Assembly: GCF_001646665.1 (NCBI RefSeq)
Contig: NZ_LWBU01000110.1
Span: forward strand, 28,861-92,860
Direction: 5' to 3'
Length of the DNA stretch: 64,000 nt
DNA from: Streptomyces noursei
GTDB taxonomy: Bacteria > Actinomycetota > Actinomycetes > Streptomycetales > Streptomycetaceae
Shown here: piece after piece, positions 32,634-42,984 of the stretch
How positions within the stretch are numbered: position 1 is the stretch's first letter
Layout: each line of letters opens with the position of its first letter
Notes under the pieces: generated by a model
The model's database searches: none
Told to the model about the DNA's origin: nothing
Seen by the model: only the letters and a program-made list of their open reading frames with translations
Position numbers and translations under genes: made by a program

Positions 32634-33878
32634 TCAGCGGTACATCAGGTACCGCCGCCGCACGGACCGGAAGGCCGCCAGGTCCGCCTCCCAGGCGCCG
32701 GCCACCTCGTCGGTGTCCGCGCCCGCCTCGATCAGGGTCCTCACCTTCGCCGATCCGGTCAGCTTGTCGATCCAGTTGTCCGCCCGCCAGGCGAAACCGC
32801 TCCAGCTCCGTTTCGCCGTCACCAGCAGTCCGATACCCGTCCGCACGGGATCGAACGCCTCCCGGTCGTCCACGTGCACCTGCACCCCGCCCACCGTCCT
32901 GCCCTGGAACTTGGAGAACACCGGAGCGAAGTACGCCTCGCGGAAGCGCACGCCCGGCAGCTCCAGCGCGTTCGCCGCCTCCGCCCACCGCCGGTCGACA
33001 CCGTCCGCGCCCAGCAGTTCGAAGGGCCGGGTCGTGCCCCGCCCCTCCGACAGGTTCGTCCCCTCGAACAGGCACGTACCCGCGTACACCAGCGCGGTGT
33101 CCGGCGTCGGCATGTTGGGGCTCGGCGGCACCCACGGCAGCCCCGTCGCGTCGAAGAAGTCGGTCCGCCGCCACCCGGACATCCGCACCGTCGCCAGCTC
33201 CACCGGCTCCGCCAGGAACTCGCCGTTGAACAGCCGCGCCAGCTCCGCCACCGTCATCCCGTGCGCCTGCGCGATCGGCTCACGCCCCACGAACGTCGCG
33301 AACGCCCGGTCCAGGACGGGCCCGAGAGCGGCCCGCCCGGTCACCGGGTTGGGCCGGTCCAGCACCATGAAACGTTTCCCCGCCAGCGCCGCCGACACCA
33401 TGCAGTCGTACAGCGTCCAGATGTACGTGTAGAAACGCGCGCCCACGTCCTGGATGTCGAAGACGACCGTGTCGACCCCCGACGCGGTGAACACGTCCGC
33501 CAGCGCCCGCCCGCTCTTCAGGTACGTGTCGTACACCGGCAGCCCCGTCGCCGGATCGTCGTACCGCCCCTCCGAACCGCCCGCCTGGGCCGTGCCGCGG
33601 AAACCGTGCTCGGGCCCGAACACCGCCACCAGGTCCACGCGGTCGTCGGCGTGCATGACGTCCACCACGTGCCGCACCCCGGCGGTCACCCCCGTCGGGT
33701 TGGTCACCACCCCCACCCGCTGCCCCGCCAGCGCCGCGTACCCGTCGGCCGCGAGCCGGTCGAAGCCGGTCCGCACCCGGCGGCCGCCGCCCCCGTGGGC
33801 CCCCGCCCGGCCCGGCGCGGCGGCCACCGCACCCACCGCGCCACCGGCGACCAGCAGACCCCGCCTGGACACGCTCAT
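32634..33878 (-). CDS. Exo-beta-N-acetylmuramidase NamZ-like (DUF1343), exported
   Basis: Probable cell-wall hydrolase that releases terminal MurNAc, 414 aa. The N-terminus MSVSRRGLLVAGGAVGAVAAAPGRAGA is a Tat signal (SRRGLL). The DUF1343 body follows, with QRVGVVTNPTGV, VDLVAVFGPEHGFRG, LPVYDTYLKSGRALADVF, FDIQDVGARFYTYIWTL, DRPNPVTG, PNMPTPDTALVYAGTCLFEGTNLSEGRGTTRPFE and QVHVDDREAFDP. ATG 33878 has GGAGGTG upstream. The Bacillus NamZ acts in muropeptide recycling together with other hydrolases; none is adjacent here. Divergent from the SDR operon. Confidence 0.88.
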   Translation of the reverse strand: MSVSRRGLLVAGGAVGAVAAAPGRAGAHGGGGRRVRTGFDRLAADGYAALAGQRVGVVTNPTGVTAGVRHVVDVMHADDRVDLVAVFGPEHGFRGTAQAGGSEGRYDDPATGLPVYDTYLKSGRALADVFTASGVDTVVFDIQDVGARFYTYIWTLYDCMVSAALAGKRFMVLDRPNPVTGRAALGPVLDRAFATFVGREPIAQAHGMTVAELARLFNGEFLAEPVELATVRMSGWRRTDFFDATGLPWVPPSPNMPTPDTALVYAGTCLFEGTNLSEGRGTTRPFELLGADGVDRRWAEAANALELPGVRFREAYFAPVFSKFQGRTVGGVQVHVDDREAFDPVRTGIGLLVTAKRSWSGFAWRADNWIDKLTGSAKVRTLIEAGADTDEVAGAWEADLAAFRSVRRRYLMYR

Positions 33879-33994
33879 CCGACACCTCCGTGACGCTCGA
33901 CCGATCCGGGACTCGCACGCTAGCGCGGCCGCCCGCCGCGGGGAACGAACGCGGCACGACGTCGTCCGGGCGCCGCGACACCCTTCCCCCGCCA

Positions 33995-34014
33995 CATACC
34001 GACCGGTTAGTCTG
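33995..34014. promoter_or_regulatory. TetR operator, site B (CATACCGACCGGTTAGTCTG)
   Basis: Core CATACCGACCGGT with partial symmetry (ACCGAC-N2-GTTAGT). It lies 52 bp upstream of the SDR start. TAGTCT inside it resembles a -10 hexamer. The motif recurs at 41505-41521 and, more weakly, at 16025-16037. The TetR at the end of this operon (36530) is the likely binder. Confidence 0.7.
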
Positions 34015-34065
34015 TCCACCCGGTCAGGAGCCGAGGCCGAGCAGTCACGACGAGAGGCGGGTCCC

Positions 34066-34830
34066 ATGAGTACGGTCCAGGGCGCGGGCGTGGTGGTCAC
34101 CGGAGCGGGCGGCGGCATCGGGGCCGCGCTCGCCCGCAGATTCGCCGCCGAAGGCGCCCGCGTCGTCGTCAACGACATCGACCCCGGCCGCACCAAGGCC
34201 GTCGCCGACGAGATCGGCGGGACCGCCGTCCCGGGCGACGCCTCCACCGTCGTCGAGGAGGCCCGCGACGCGCTCGGCGGCACCGTCGACGTCTACTGCG
34301 CCAACGCCGGCCTCGCCTCGCCCGGCGACGCCTTCGCCGAGGAGCACGTCTGGGCAGCCGCCTGGGACGTCAACGTGATGGCCCACGTCCGCGCCGCCCG
34401 CACCCTGCTGCCCGACTGGCTGGAGCGCGGCTCCGGCCGCTTCGTCTCCACCGTCTCGGCGGCCGGACTCCTCACCATGGTCGGCGCCGCGCCCTACAGC
34501 GTGTCCAAGCACGGCGCGTACGCCTTCGCCGAATGGCTCTCGCTCACCTACCGCCACCGCGGCCTGAAGGTGCACGCGATCTGCCCGCAGGGCGTCCGTA
34601 CGGACATGCTCACCGCCGCCGGCTCGGCGGGCGACCTGGTCCTCGCCCCCACCGCCATCGAGCCCGAGGACGTCGCCGACGCGCTCTTCGAGGGCATCGA
34701 GGCCGACCGGTTCCTGATCCTGCCCCACCCCGAGGTCGCCGCCTACTACCGGGCCCGTGCGGGCGACCCGGAGCGCTGGCTGAACAATATGAGCCACATC
34801 CAGCAGAAGTGGGAGGGCGACGGCGAGTGA
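34066..34830 (+). CDS. Short-chain dehydrogenase/reductase
   Basis: NAD(P)-dependent oxidoreductase, 254 aa. Cofactor motif VTGAGGGIGAALARRFA (about 10-26) is followed by NDID, an acidic end favouring NAD(H). NAG is seen as CANAG. The catalytic Ser is in STVSAAG and the YSVSK motif supplies Tyr and Lys. The C-terminus (WLNNMSHIQQKWEGDGE) is unusual for a plain SDR but common in acyl-CoA-linked members. ATG 34066 follows a GAGGCGG. The stop overlaps the ligase start (GTGA), so the two are tightly coupled. Substrate presumably a hydroxyacyl compound. Confidence 0.92.
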   Translation: MSTVQGAGVVVTGAGGGIGAALARRFAAEGARVVVNDIDPGRTKAVADEIGGTAVPGDASTVVEEARDALGGTVDVYCANAGLASPGDAFAEEHVWAAAWDVNVMAHVRAARTLLPDWLERGSGRFVSTVSAAGLLTMVGAAPYSVSKHGAYAFAEWLSLTYRHRGLKVHAICPQGVRTDMLTAAGSAGDLVLAPTAIEPEDVADALFEGIEADRFLILPHPEVAAYYRARAGDPERWLNNMSHIQQKWEGDGE

Positions 34831-36491
34831 ACCCGAAGACCTCGGTCTACGTGGCCAGACCGTGGCTCGCACAGCTGAGCGAGGCCCAGCGGGCCCCGGT
34901 GCGGCCGGCGGCCACCGTCCTGCACGCCTTCCGCGCCGCCGTCGCCAGGGCCCCCGGCCGCACCGCTCTCGCCTACTTCGACGGGCGCCTGAGCTACCGC
35001 GAGACCGACGCGCTCTCCGACTCGGTGGCCGGACACCTGGCCGCCCGGGGCGTCGGCCGCGGCGACCGGGTCGCCCTGATGCTCCAGAACACCCCGCACT
35101 TCGTCCTCGCCCTGCTCGGTGCCTGGAAGGCCGGCGCCACCGTCGTCCCGCTGAACCCGATGTACAAGTCGGCCGAGGTCGCCCACGTCCTGGCCGACTC
35201 CGGGGCGAGCGTCCTGATCTGCTCCGACCGCGCCTGGGAGGGGTACCTGCGCGAGACGGCCGCCGCCTCGCCCGTGCGCTTCGCCCTCACCGCCTGCGAG
35301 AAGGACCTCCAGACCCGCGACGACCCGCGCGTCCTGGGCTTCGAACGGCTGCCCGTGCCGTCCGACACCGACGACCTGGTCGCCGTGGCCCGCGCGGACC
35401 ACCCGGCGCCGCAGTACGGGCGCGACCTCACCGGCGCCGACGTGGCCCTGATCAGCTACACCTCCGGCACCAGCGGCACGCCCAAGGGCGCCATGAACCT
35501 GCACCGCGGGATCATGTACAACGCCGAGCGGCAGCGCACCGGCCACCCCGTCGCCGAAGGCTCCGGCTACTTCGCCCTCGCGCCGCTCTTCCACATCACC
35601 GGCATGGTGTGCGAGCTGGCCGCCTGCGTCGCCAACGCGGGCACCCTCGTCCTCGCGTACCGCTTCGAGGCGGGCGTCGTCCTGGACGCCTTCGCCGAGC
35701 ACCGCCCCGCCTACACCGTCGGCCCCTCCACCGCCTTCATGGCGCTCGCCGCCCACCCCGGGGCCACGCCCGGCCACTTCGCCTCCTTCCAGGTGATCTC
35801 CTCCGGCGGCGCCCCGGTCCCCCCGGCGCTGGTCGAGAAGTTCCGGGCCGGCTTCGGCCCCTACCTCCGCAACGGCTACGGCCTCACCGAGTGCACCGCC
35901 CCCTGCGCCTCCGTGCCGCCCGACAAGGAGGCCCCGGTCGACCCCGCCTCCGGCACCCTCTCGGTCGGCGTCCCCGGCCCCGAGACCGTCGTCCGGATCC
36001 TGGACGAGAACGGCGAGGAGGTGCCGTTCGGCGAGCAGGGCGAGATCACGGTGCGCGGCCCGCAGGTGGTCCCCGGCTACTGGCGGATGCCGCAGGCCAC
36101 CGCCGAGAGCTTCCCGGACGGCGAGCTGCGCACCGGCGACATCGGCTTCATGGACCGGGACGGCTGGCTGTACGTGGTCGACCGCAAGAAGGACATGATC
36201 AACGCCTCGGGGTTCAAGGTGTGGCCGCGCGAGGTCGAGGACGTGCTCCACACCCATCCGGCGGTCCGCGAGGCGGCCGTCGTGGGTGTCCCCGACGCCT
36301 ACCGGGGGGAGACGGTCAAGGCCTACGTCAGTCTGTGCCCGGGAGCCGCGGCGGAGCCGGCGGAGCTGTCCGCGTACTGCGAGCGGCGCCTCGCGGCGTA
36401 CAAATATCCCCGCGAGGTCGAGATCCTGCCGGATCTGCCGAAGACGACCAGTGGGAAGATCCTCAGGCGGGAACTGCGTTACCCCGCGTAA
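34827..36491 (+). CDS. Acyl-CoA synthetase (AMP-forming, FadD type)
   Basis: Activates a carboxylic acid with ATP and CoA, 554 aa. The P-loop SYTSGTSGTPKGAM (about 206-219) matches the AMP-binding motif. The adenine pocket is GYGLTECT, hinge motif TGDIGFMDRDGWLYVVDRKKDMI (about 433-455), and the C-terminal catalytic Lys is in PKTTSGKILRREL. GTG 34827 overlaps the SDR stop (GTGA). It is the middle gene of SDR-ligase-TetR. The operator upstream is shared with the phosphotransferase/ACAD operon, which suggests the ligase makes the CoA thioester that those enzymes use. Confidence 0.93.
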   Translation: MNPKTSVYVARPWLAQLSEAQRAPVRPAATVLHAFRAAVARAPGRTALAYFDGRLSYRETDALSDSVAGHLAARGVGRGDRVALMLQNTPHFVLALLGAWKAGATVVPLNPMYKSAEVAHVLADSGASVLICSDRAWEGYLRETAAASPVRFALTACEKDLQTRDDPRVLGFERLPVPSDTDDLVAVARADHPAPQYGRDLTGADVALISYTSGTSGTPKGAMNLHRGIMYNAERQRTGHPVAEGSGYFALAPLFHITGMVCELAACVANAGTLVLAYRFEAGVVLDAFAEHRPAYTVGPSTAFMALAAHPGATPGHFASFQVISSGGAPVPPALVEKFRAGFGPYLRNGYGLTECTAPCASVPPDKEAPVDPASGTLSVGVPGPETVVRILDENGEEVPFGEQGEITVRGPQVVPGYWRMPQATAESFPDGELRTGDIGFMDRDGWLYVVDRKKDMINASGFKVWPREVEDVLHTHPAVREAAVVGVPDAYRGETVKAYVSLCPGAAAEPAELSAYCERRLAAYKYPREVEILPDLPKTTSGKILRRELRYPA

Positions 36492-36529
36492 GACGGCGAC
36501 ACGCACACGTACGAGAAAGGTGGCGGCAC

Positions 36530-37123
36530 ATGGCCAGGACGACGGACGGGAACGGCACCCCCGTCCCCCAGAGGCTGCTGGCCACCGCCACCCGGCTCTT
36601 CGCCGAACAGGGGTACGACCGCACCTCCGTCCAGGAGATCGTCGAGGCGGCCGGCGTCACCAAGGGTGCCCTCTACCACTACTTCGGCTCCAAGGAGGAC
36701 CTGCTCCAGGAGGTGTACTCGCGCGTGCTGCGGCTCCAGCAGGAACGGCTGGACGCCTTCGCGGGCGCGGACGCGCCCGTGGAGCAGCGGCTGCGGGACG
36801 CCGCCGCCGACGTGGTCGTCACCACCATCGAGAACCTCGACGACGCGTCGATCTTCTTCCGGTCGATGCACCACCTGAGCCCGGAGAAGAACAAGCAGGT
36901 CCGCGCGGAGCGGCGCCGCTACCACGAGCGGTTCCGGGCCCTCATCGAGGAGGGGCAGGAGCAGGGCGTCTTCTCCACGGCCACCCCCGCGGACCTGGTG
37001 GTGGACTACCACTTCGGCTCGGTCCACCACCTGTCCACCTGGTACCGGCCGGACGGCCCGCTCAGCCCCCAGCAGGTGGCCGAGCACCTGGCCGACCTGC
37101 TGCTGAGGGCCTTGCGGGCCTGA
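36530..37123 (+). CDS. TetR-family regulator of the SDR/ligase and ACAD regulon
   Basis: Repressor of 197 aa. The HTH (about 12-60) contains PQRLLATATRLFAEQGYDRTSVQEIVEAAGVTKGALYHYFGSKEDLL. The effector part has HHLSPEKNKQVRAERRRYHERF and VVDYHFGSVHHLSTWYRPDGPLS, typical of TetR proteins with fatty acyl-CoA genes. ATG 36530 has AAAGGTGG upstream and lies 38 nt after the ligase. The palindrome ACCGAC-N2-GTCGGT at 41505 and related sites at 33995 and 16025 are candidate targets. It converges on the lysyl oxidase gene. Confidence 0.88.
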   Translation: MARTTDGNGTPVPQRLLATATRLFAEQGYDRTSVQEIVEAAGVTKGALYHYFGSKEDLLQEVYSRVLRLQQERLDAFAGADAPVEQRLRDAAADVVVTTIENLDDASIFFRSMHHLSPEKNKQVRAERRRYHERFRALIEEGQEQGVFSTATPADLVVDYHFGSVHHLSTWYRPDGPLSPQQVAEHLADLLLRALRA

Positions 37124-37132
37124 CGCGGAGCG

Positions 37133-38935
37133 TCAGTTGGCGTCCACCAGGTCGTGCGCCGGCACGGTCACCGTGCGCGCGCCCTTCTTGCCGCCCAGGA
37201 CGATCTTCCGCAGGGCGCTGTTGTTGGTGAGGTCGGTCTCCTTGAGCCGCTTCTCCGGGTTGGCCAGCACCTGGATGTAGTAGGTGCCGTTCGGCAGCGA
37301 GGTGATGTCGAACGACTGGCCGGGCAGGTCCTGGGTGTAGGTGTCGCCGGAACCCACGTCCAGCACCTCACGCACCGAGATGGAGTTCCGCTGGCCGCAC
37401 GCCGTGGACAGGTCCGTGTTGTACGGGTGCCAGTTGGCGTTCTTCACCGTGTAGTCGACCGCGTCGGTGTTGGCCAGGCAGAAAGCCTCCTTGCCGCTGC
37501 GCACGGCCTCCTTCTGATCGGCCTTCAGCAGCCGGTAGCTGGCGAAGTCGGTGAAGTGCCAGTGCTCGTGACCCGGGCGCGGGTCCCACTCCATGGTGCC
37601 GGTCGGGGTGTAGCCGACCTGCTTGCCCTTCGCGTCGTAGAAGTACTGGTAGGCGTCCATCAGCTCCTTGCCGGGCGCGCGGAAGCCGTCCACGACCAGC
37701 TGCGCGGGGCCGGCGTTCCACACGTTGGCGCTGAAGGCGAGGAAGTCCTTGCCCTTGTCGGGGCCCTCGGTGGCCGGCTCGCTGACGGTGATGCCGTAGG
37801 CGGGCAGCGAACGCAGGTCGGGCTTGGGCACGTCCGGCACGACCGCCTTGCCCGTCGGCCGCTTGGCCGCCGGCTTCACCGCCGGTGCCTTGCGCGAGCC
37901 GTCGGTCCGCCCGGCGCCGTCGCCCATGCGCGCCCCGGCCTTGAGGGCCTGCTTCTTCACGGCCCACGGCACGGCGGGCGGGGCAGGGACCAGGGGCCCG
38001 TGGCCGACGTTGTACGAGGGTCCGGCGCCGCTCGTGGGGGCCGCCGGGGCGGCCGGGTCCACCGCTCCGTGACCCGCGTGGCCGCCCTTAGCGCCGTGGC
38101 CCGCGTGCCCCGCCCGTCCCGCGGGCGCGGCGTGGCCGGCCGCGGTGCCGTGACCGGCGTGGGCCGCCGGGTGGCCCGCCGCGCGGGCGTCGCGGCGCGC
38201 GGCGGGCGCCGCGCCCGCACCGCCCTCCGAACTGATCTCCCGCACGGTGACCTTGACCGTCTGGGGCTTGTCGGCGATGCCGAACACGTCGCGGTAGCGC
38301 TTGGCGACGGACACCTTGGCCGTGTACTTCCCGGGCTTCAGGACCACGGGCTCGGAGTAGACACCCGCGTAGGTGTTGGCGGCCCAGCCCTTCTCCACGC
38401 CCCACACGGAGCCGAGGGTGAACGGGTTGGTGGGGCAGCTCTCGGGGTACTTCGAGGTGGCCGGGGCGTCGGGGCGCACCCGCCCGGACGCGTTGTTGGG
38501 GCAGAACGCCTCGGACCTGTTCAGCACGGTCCTGCCCGCCGCGTCGGTGAGGGTGACCTGGACGAAGCCCGGCAGACCGGCGAAGTCCTTCACCAGCCCC
38601 TTGGGCAGGGCCTTCTCCGTGGTCCTGCCGCCCTCCCGGAGGACCTGCGCGGCCACCACCGGGTCCTTGTAGGACTTGCGGGTCACCTTCAGTTCCAGCG
38701 GGGCGTTCTCGGCGGTGACGTAGGTGCCCAGGTCGAGGTAGACGCCGGGCTCCTCCTTGTACGAGTCGAGGGTCACCGACTGCGAGGCGGCGATCAGGCT
38801 GAGCCGCGGGGCGGCGGGGGCGGCGGGCGCGGCCTCGCCGTCGGGCGCGGCGGCGACGATACCGGCGGTCACGGCGACGGCCGCGGCTCCGGCGATCACC
38901 GAGCGCCCGAGACGGGCCTGGGGGGATCTGGTCAT
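37133..38935 (-). CDS. Secreted lysyl oxidase-domain protein with His-rich linker
   Basis: Exported copper amine oxidase of the lysyl oxidase family, 600 aa. The signal peptide is about 1-30 (LGRSVIAGAAAVAVTAGIVAA). A beta-rich N-terminal domain (about 45-235) follows, then a linker (about 240-365) with repeated HAGHG units (His255 to His289). The lysyl oxidase domain is about 370-580. Copper ligands are in RPGHEHWHF (456-461). Lys482 (SGKEAFCLANTD) and Tyr552/553 (NGTYYIQV) occupy the lysyl-tyrosylquinone positions of animal enzymes. ATG 38935 has GAGGGA upstream. S. lividans has a related enzyme acting on free and protein lysine. No copper transporter is adjacent. It lies inside, but opposite to, the TetR regulon genes. 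Confidence 0.9.
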   Translation of the reverse strand: MTRSPQARLGRSVIAGAAAVAVTAGIVAAAPDGEAAPAAPAAPRLSLIAASQSVTLDSYKEEPGVYLDLGTYVTAENAPLELKVTRKSYKDPVVAAQVLREGGRTTEKALPKGLVKDFAGLPGFVQVTLTDAAGRTVLNRSEAFCPNNASGRVRPDAPATSKYPESCPTNPFTLGSVWGVEKGWAANTYAGVYSEPVVLKPGKYTAKVSVAKRYRDVFGIADKPQTVKVTVREISSEGGAGAAPAARRDARAAGHPAAHAGHGTAAGHAAPAGRAGHAGHGAKGGHAGHGAVDPAAPAAPTSGAGPSYNVGHGPLVPAPPAVPWAVKKQALKAGARMGDGAGRTDGSRKAPAVKPAAKRPTGKAVVPDVPKPDLRSLPAYGITVSEPATEGPDKGKDFLAFSANVWNAGPAQLVVDGFRAPGKELMDAYQYFYDAKGKQVGYTPTGTMEWDPRPGHEHWHFTDFASYRLLKADQKEAVRSGKEAFCLANTDAVDYTVKNANWHPYNTDLSTACGQRNSISVREVLDVGSGDTYTQDLPGQSFDITSLPNGTYYIQVLANPEKRLKETDLTNNSALRKIVLGGKKGARTVTVPAHDLVDAN

Positions 38936-39155
38936 CGTTCCCTCGTTCTGCGAGTGCCTGTCGGGACGGCGTACGGCGGCGGGGCCGCGCGTGGTCATGG
39001 CGCGATCCCGTCTCCGGCCCGTGAGAGTCGCCGGTCGGCACTGCGGGTTGTCCGGACCCCGGCAAGTCGGGAATCCTTGGCCGAAAATAGGCTCTCGGCA
39101 CCGGATCCCGCCGACTTGAAGCCGTTCGCACCCGCCGGGCACCGCACATGTGGTA

Positions 39156-39185
39156 GAGCCCGGGGCCGACCGCGGCCCCGGGCTC
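39156..39185. terminator. Terminator of phosphotransferase/ACAD operon
   Basis: Perfect 12-bp stem GAGCCCGGGGCC / GGCCCCGGGCTC with a 6-nt loop, 23 nt past the acyl-CoA dehydrogenase stop on the minus strand. The rest of 38936-39208 holds the lysyl oxidase promoter region and shows nothing else. Confidence 0.9.
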
Positions 39186-39208
39186 CTCGCACCGTACGGT
39201 CGTGACCG

Positions 39209-40423
<1,215 letters not shown>

Positions 40424-40432
40424 GGGTGTCGG

Positions 40433-41455
40433 TCAGCCTTCCTGGAGAGTGGTGAGGCCGTGCTCGATGAAGACGGGCACCAGGTCGCCGATGCGGTCGA
40501 AACCCGCGCCGACGGTCTGCCCGAGGGTGTAGCGGTAGTGGATGCCCTCCAGGATCACGGCGAGCTTGAACCAGGCGAACGCCGTGTACCAGGAGATGGC
40601 GGAGGTGTCGCGGCCGGAGCGGGTGGCGTAGCGCTCGACCAGCTCGGCGGGCGAGGGGTGGCCGGGCGCCGCCGCCGTGGTGGAGACGGGGGAGTGCGGC
40701 AGGTCCAGCCGGACGCTGTACATGGCCAGCAGGCCCAGGTCGGTGAGCGGGTCGCCGAGCGTGGACATCTCCCAGTCCAGGACGGCCCGCACCCGGTCGT
40801 CCTCGCCCAGCAGCGCGTTGTCGAGGCGGTAGTCGCCGTGGACGACCGCCGGGGCGGGGGAGGGCGGCAGCGCGCGGCCGAGCGCGGCGTGCAGCTCGTC
40901 GATCCCGGACAGGTCACGGCTGCGGGAGGCGTCCAGTTGCTTGCCCCAGCGCCGCAGCTGCCGGTCCAGGAAGCCCTCGGGCCGCCCGAAGTCGCCGAGC
41001 CCGACCGCCTCCGGGTCGACCGCGTGCAGGTCGACGAGGGTGTCGACCAGCCCCAGGACCGCGGCCCGGGTGCGCTCGGGACCGAGGGGCGCGAGCTGGT
41101 CGGCGGTGCGGTACGGCGTCCCGGTCACGAACTCCATGACGTAGAACGGCGCCCCGAGCACCTCCTCGTCCTGGCACAGCACCAGCGGTTCCGGGACCGG
41201 CACGGCCGTCGGGTGCAGGGCGCTGATCACCCGGTGCTCGCGCCGCATGTCGTGCGCGGTCGCCAGCACGTGGCCCAGCGGCGGGCGGCGCACCACCCAC
41301 TGGCCGGTGCCGTCGGTGACGACGTACGTGAGGTTCGACCGGCCGCCCTCGACGAGGCGGGCGCTGAGCGGTCCGCTCACCAGGCCGGGCCGCTCGCGGT
41401 CGAGGTAGCCGCGCAACCGCTCGGGATCGAGGCCTGGTGGGGGAGCTGAGCTCAT
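40433..41455 (-). CDS. APH-fold phosphotransferase (ACAD10/11 N-domain / LvaA-like)
   Basis: Kinase of the aminoglycoside phosphotransferase fold, 340 aa. The N-lobe is LVEGGRSNLTYVV with Arg-Arg in WVVRRPPLG. The catalytic loop is VVHGDYRLDN (HxDxxxxN) and the metal-binding motif is AVLDWEMSTLGDPLTDLG. ACAD-linked members phosphorylate the 4-hydroxyl of hydroxyacyl-CoA rather than antibiotics (LvaA in levulinate catabolism; ACAD10/11 in animals). ATG 41455 has GGAGGTG upstream. It is first of a two-gene operon with the acyl-CoA dehydrogenase, and operator site C lies 50 bp upstream. Confidence 0.9.
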   Translation of the reverse strand: MSSAPPPGLDPERLRGYLDRERPGLVSGPLSARLVEGGRSNLTYVVTDGTGQWVVRRPPLGHVLATAHDMRREHRVISALHPTAVPVPEPLVLCQDEEVLGAPFYVMEFVTGTPYRTADQLAPLGPERTRAAVLGLVDTLVDLHAVDPEAVGLGDFGRPEGFLDRQLRRWGKQLDASRSRDLSGIDELHAALGRALPPSPAPAVVHGDYRLDNALLGEDDRVRAVLDWEMSTLGDPLTDLGLLAMYSVRLDLPHSPVSTTAAAPGHPSPAELVERYATRSGRDTSAISWYTAFAWFKLAVILEGIHYRYTLGQTVGAGFDRIGDLVPVFIEHGLTTLQEG

Positions 41456-41504
41456 CGTTCGCACCTCCGGTGACGGGAAGGACAGTGGCGTACGCAGCAG
41501 CATG

Positions 41505-41521
41505 ACCGACCAGTCGGTATG
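41505..41521. promoter_or_regulatory. TetR operator, site C (ACCGACCAGTCGGT palindrome)
   Basis: Perfect ACCGAC-CA-GTCGGT palindrome (41505-41518). The minus strand reads CATACCGACTGGT, matching the core at 33995 with one change. It lies 50 bp upstream of the phosphotransferase start, also 74 bp before the divergent glucarate dehydratase pseudogene. Confidence 0.75.
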
Positions 41522-41594
41522 TCGTCCAGTGCCGGGCCGGAAACCCGGTGCGCACGTCTGGCCTTGTGGTCGGGATGCTGAATAGAGTTCATGT

Positions 41595-42885
41595 ATGGAC
41601 ACAGCGCTGCTGATCGACGACGTTCGGCTCACCCCGGTCCTGATCGCGGACCCTCCCCTCCTCAACACCCAGGGCGTCCACCAGCCCTACACCCCACGGC
41701 TCGTCATCGAGGTCATCACACGCGGTGGTGTCAGCGGGGTGGGCGAGACCTACGGCGACGGCGCGTATCTGGACCTCGCCCGGCCGCTCGCCGGGGCGCT
41801 GTCGGGCCGACCGGTCACGGACGTGAACGGCCTCCCCGGCCTGGCCGAGCGGGTGTGCGGCGGCTCACCCACCCCCGAGGAGGGCGTCGACGCGGGCGGG
41901 CTGCGGGGCGTGAGAACGGCCGGCAAGACGCGGGCGTCCGTGGTCTCCGGCTTCGAGGTCGCCTGCCTGGACGCCCTCGGCAAGACCCTGGGACTGCCCG
42001 TGCACGCCCTCCTGGGCGGCAAGGTCCGCGACACCGTCGACTACAGCGCCTACCTCTTCCACCGCTGGGCCGCCCACCCGGAGGGCGGCGAGAAGGACGA
42101 CTGGGGCGCGGCCCTCGACCCGGCCGGCATCGTCGCCCAGGCCCGGCGCCTCGTCGCCGAGCACGGCTTCCGCTCCTTCAAGCTGAAGGGGGGCGTCTTC
42201 GAACCGGACCGGGAGATCGCGGCCGTCCGCGCGCTGGCGGAGGCCTTCCCCGGCCGGCCGCTGCGCCTGGACCCCAACGGCGCCTGGTCGGTGGAGACGG
42301 CACTGTACGTCGCCGAGCGGCTCGCCGGCGTCCTGGAGTACCTGGAGGACCCGGTGAGCGGCACCGACGGCATGGCCGCCGTCGCCGCCGCCACCGACAT
42401 GCCGCTCGCCACCAATCATGTGCGTGACGACCTTCGACGAGATCGCCGAGGCCTTCACCCGCGACGCCGTCCAGGTGGTGCTCTCCGACCACCACTACTG
42501 GGGCGGCCTGCACCGGACCCGCGAACTGGCGGCCGTCTGCGGCGCCTTCGGAGTGGGCCTCTCCATGCACTCCAACACCCACCTGGGCATCAGCCTCGCC
42601 GCGATGACCCACGTGGCGGCCACCGTCCCCCGCCTCGACCACGCGTGCGACAGCCACTACCCGTGGCAGACCGAGGACGTCATCACCGCCCGCCACGTCT
42701 TCCGCGACGGCCGGCTCACCGTCCCCGACGCGCCCGGTCTCGGCGTCGAGCTCGACCGCGGGCGGCTCGCCGCCCTCCACCGGCGCTGGCTCGACGACGA
42801 CGGCACCCTGCGCGAACGCGACGACGCCGCGGCCATGCGCGAGGCCGACCCCGCCTGGACCACCCCGCCCACGCCGCGCTGGTGA
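41595..42885 (+). pseudogene. Glucarate dehydratase-like enolase-superfamily gene, frameshifted
   Basis: Two frames together encode one complete enzyme of about 430 aa. Frame one (41595 to about 42417) covers the capping domain and half the barrel: FKLKGG base, LRLDPNGAWS metal Asp, EDPVSGTDG metal Glu. Frame two (from about 42418) continues MCVTTFDEIAEAF, LSDHHYWGGL and SMHSNTHLG with the catalytic His. The break is at ACCAATCATGTGC, where one extra base (T42416 or C42417) separates ATN from MCVTT. The combined length is 3 x 430 + 1. All active-site residues survive, so either the mutation is recent or it is a sequencing error. It would dehydrate glucarate to 5-keto-4-deoxyglucarate. Confidence 0.88.
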
Positions 42886-42984
42886 CACCCCGCCCGCGCG
42901 CGTGCCCCCGTTCACCCGGGCGTGCCGGCCCGGCGCGTCCCCGCCCGCCCCGCACGCGCGCGTGCCGGGCGGGCGGGGCGGGGA

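Noticed and set aside
30892..33432. 846-codon plus-strand frame across the BKACE, zinc-ribbon and NamZ genes
   Set aside because: Antisense to three supported genes; the translation is Arg/Pro/His-rich.
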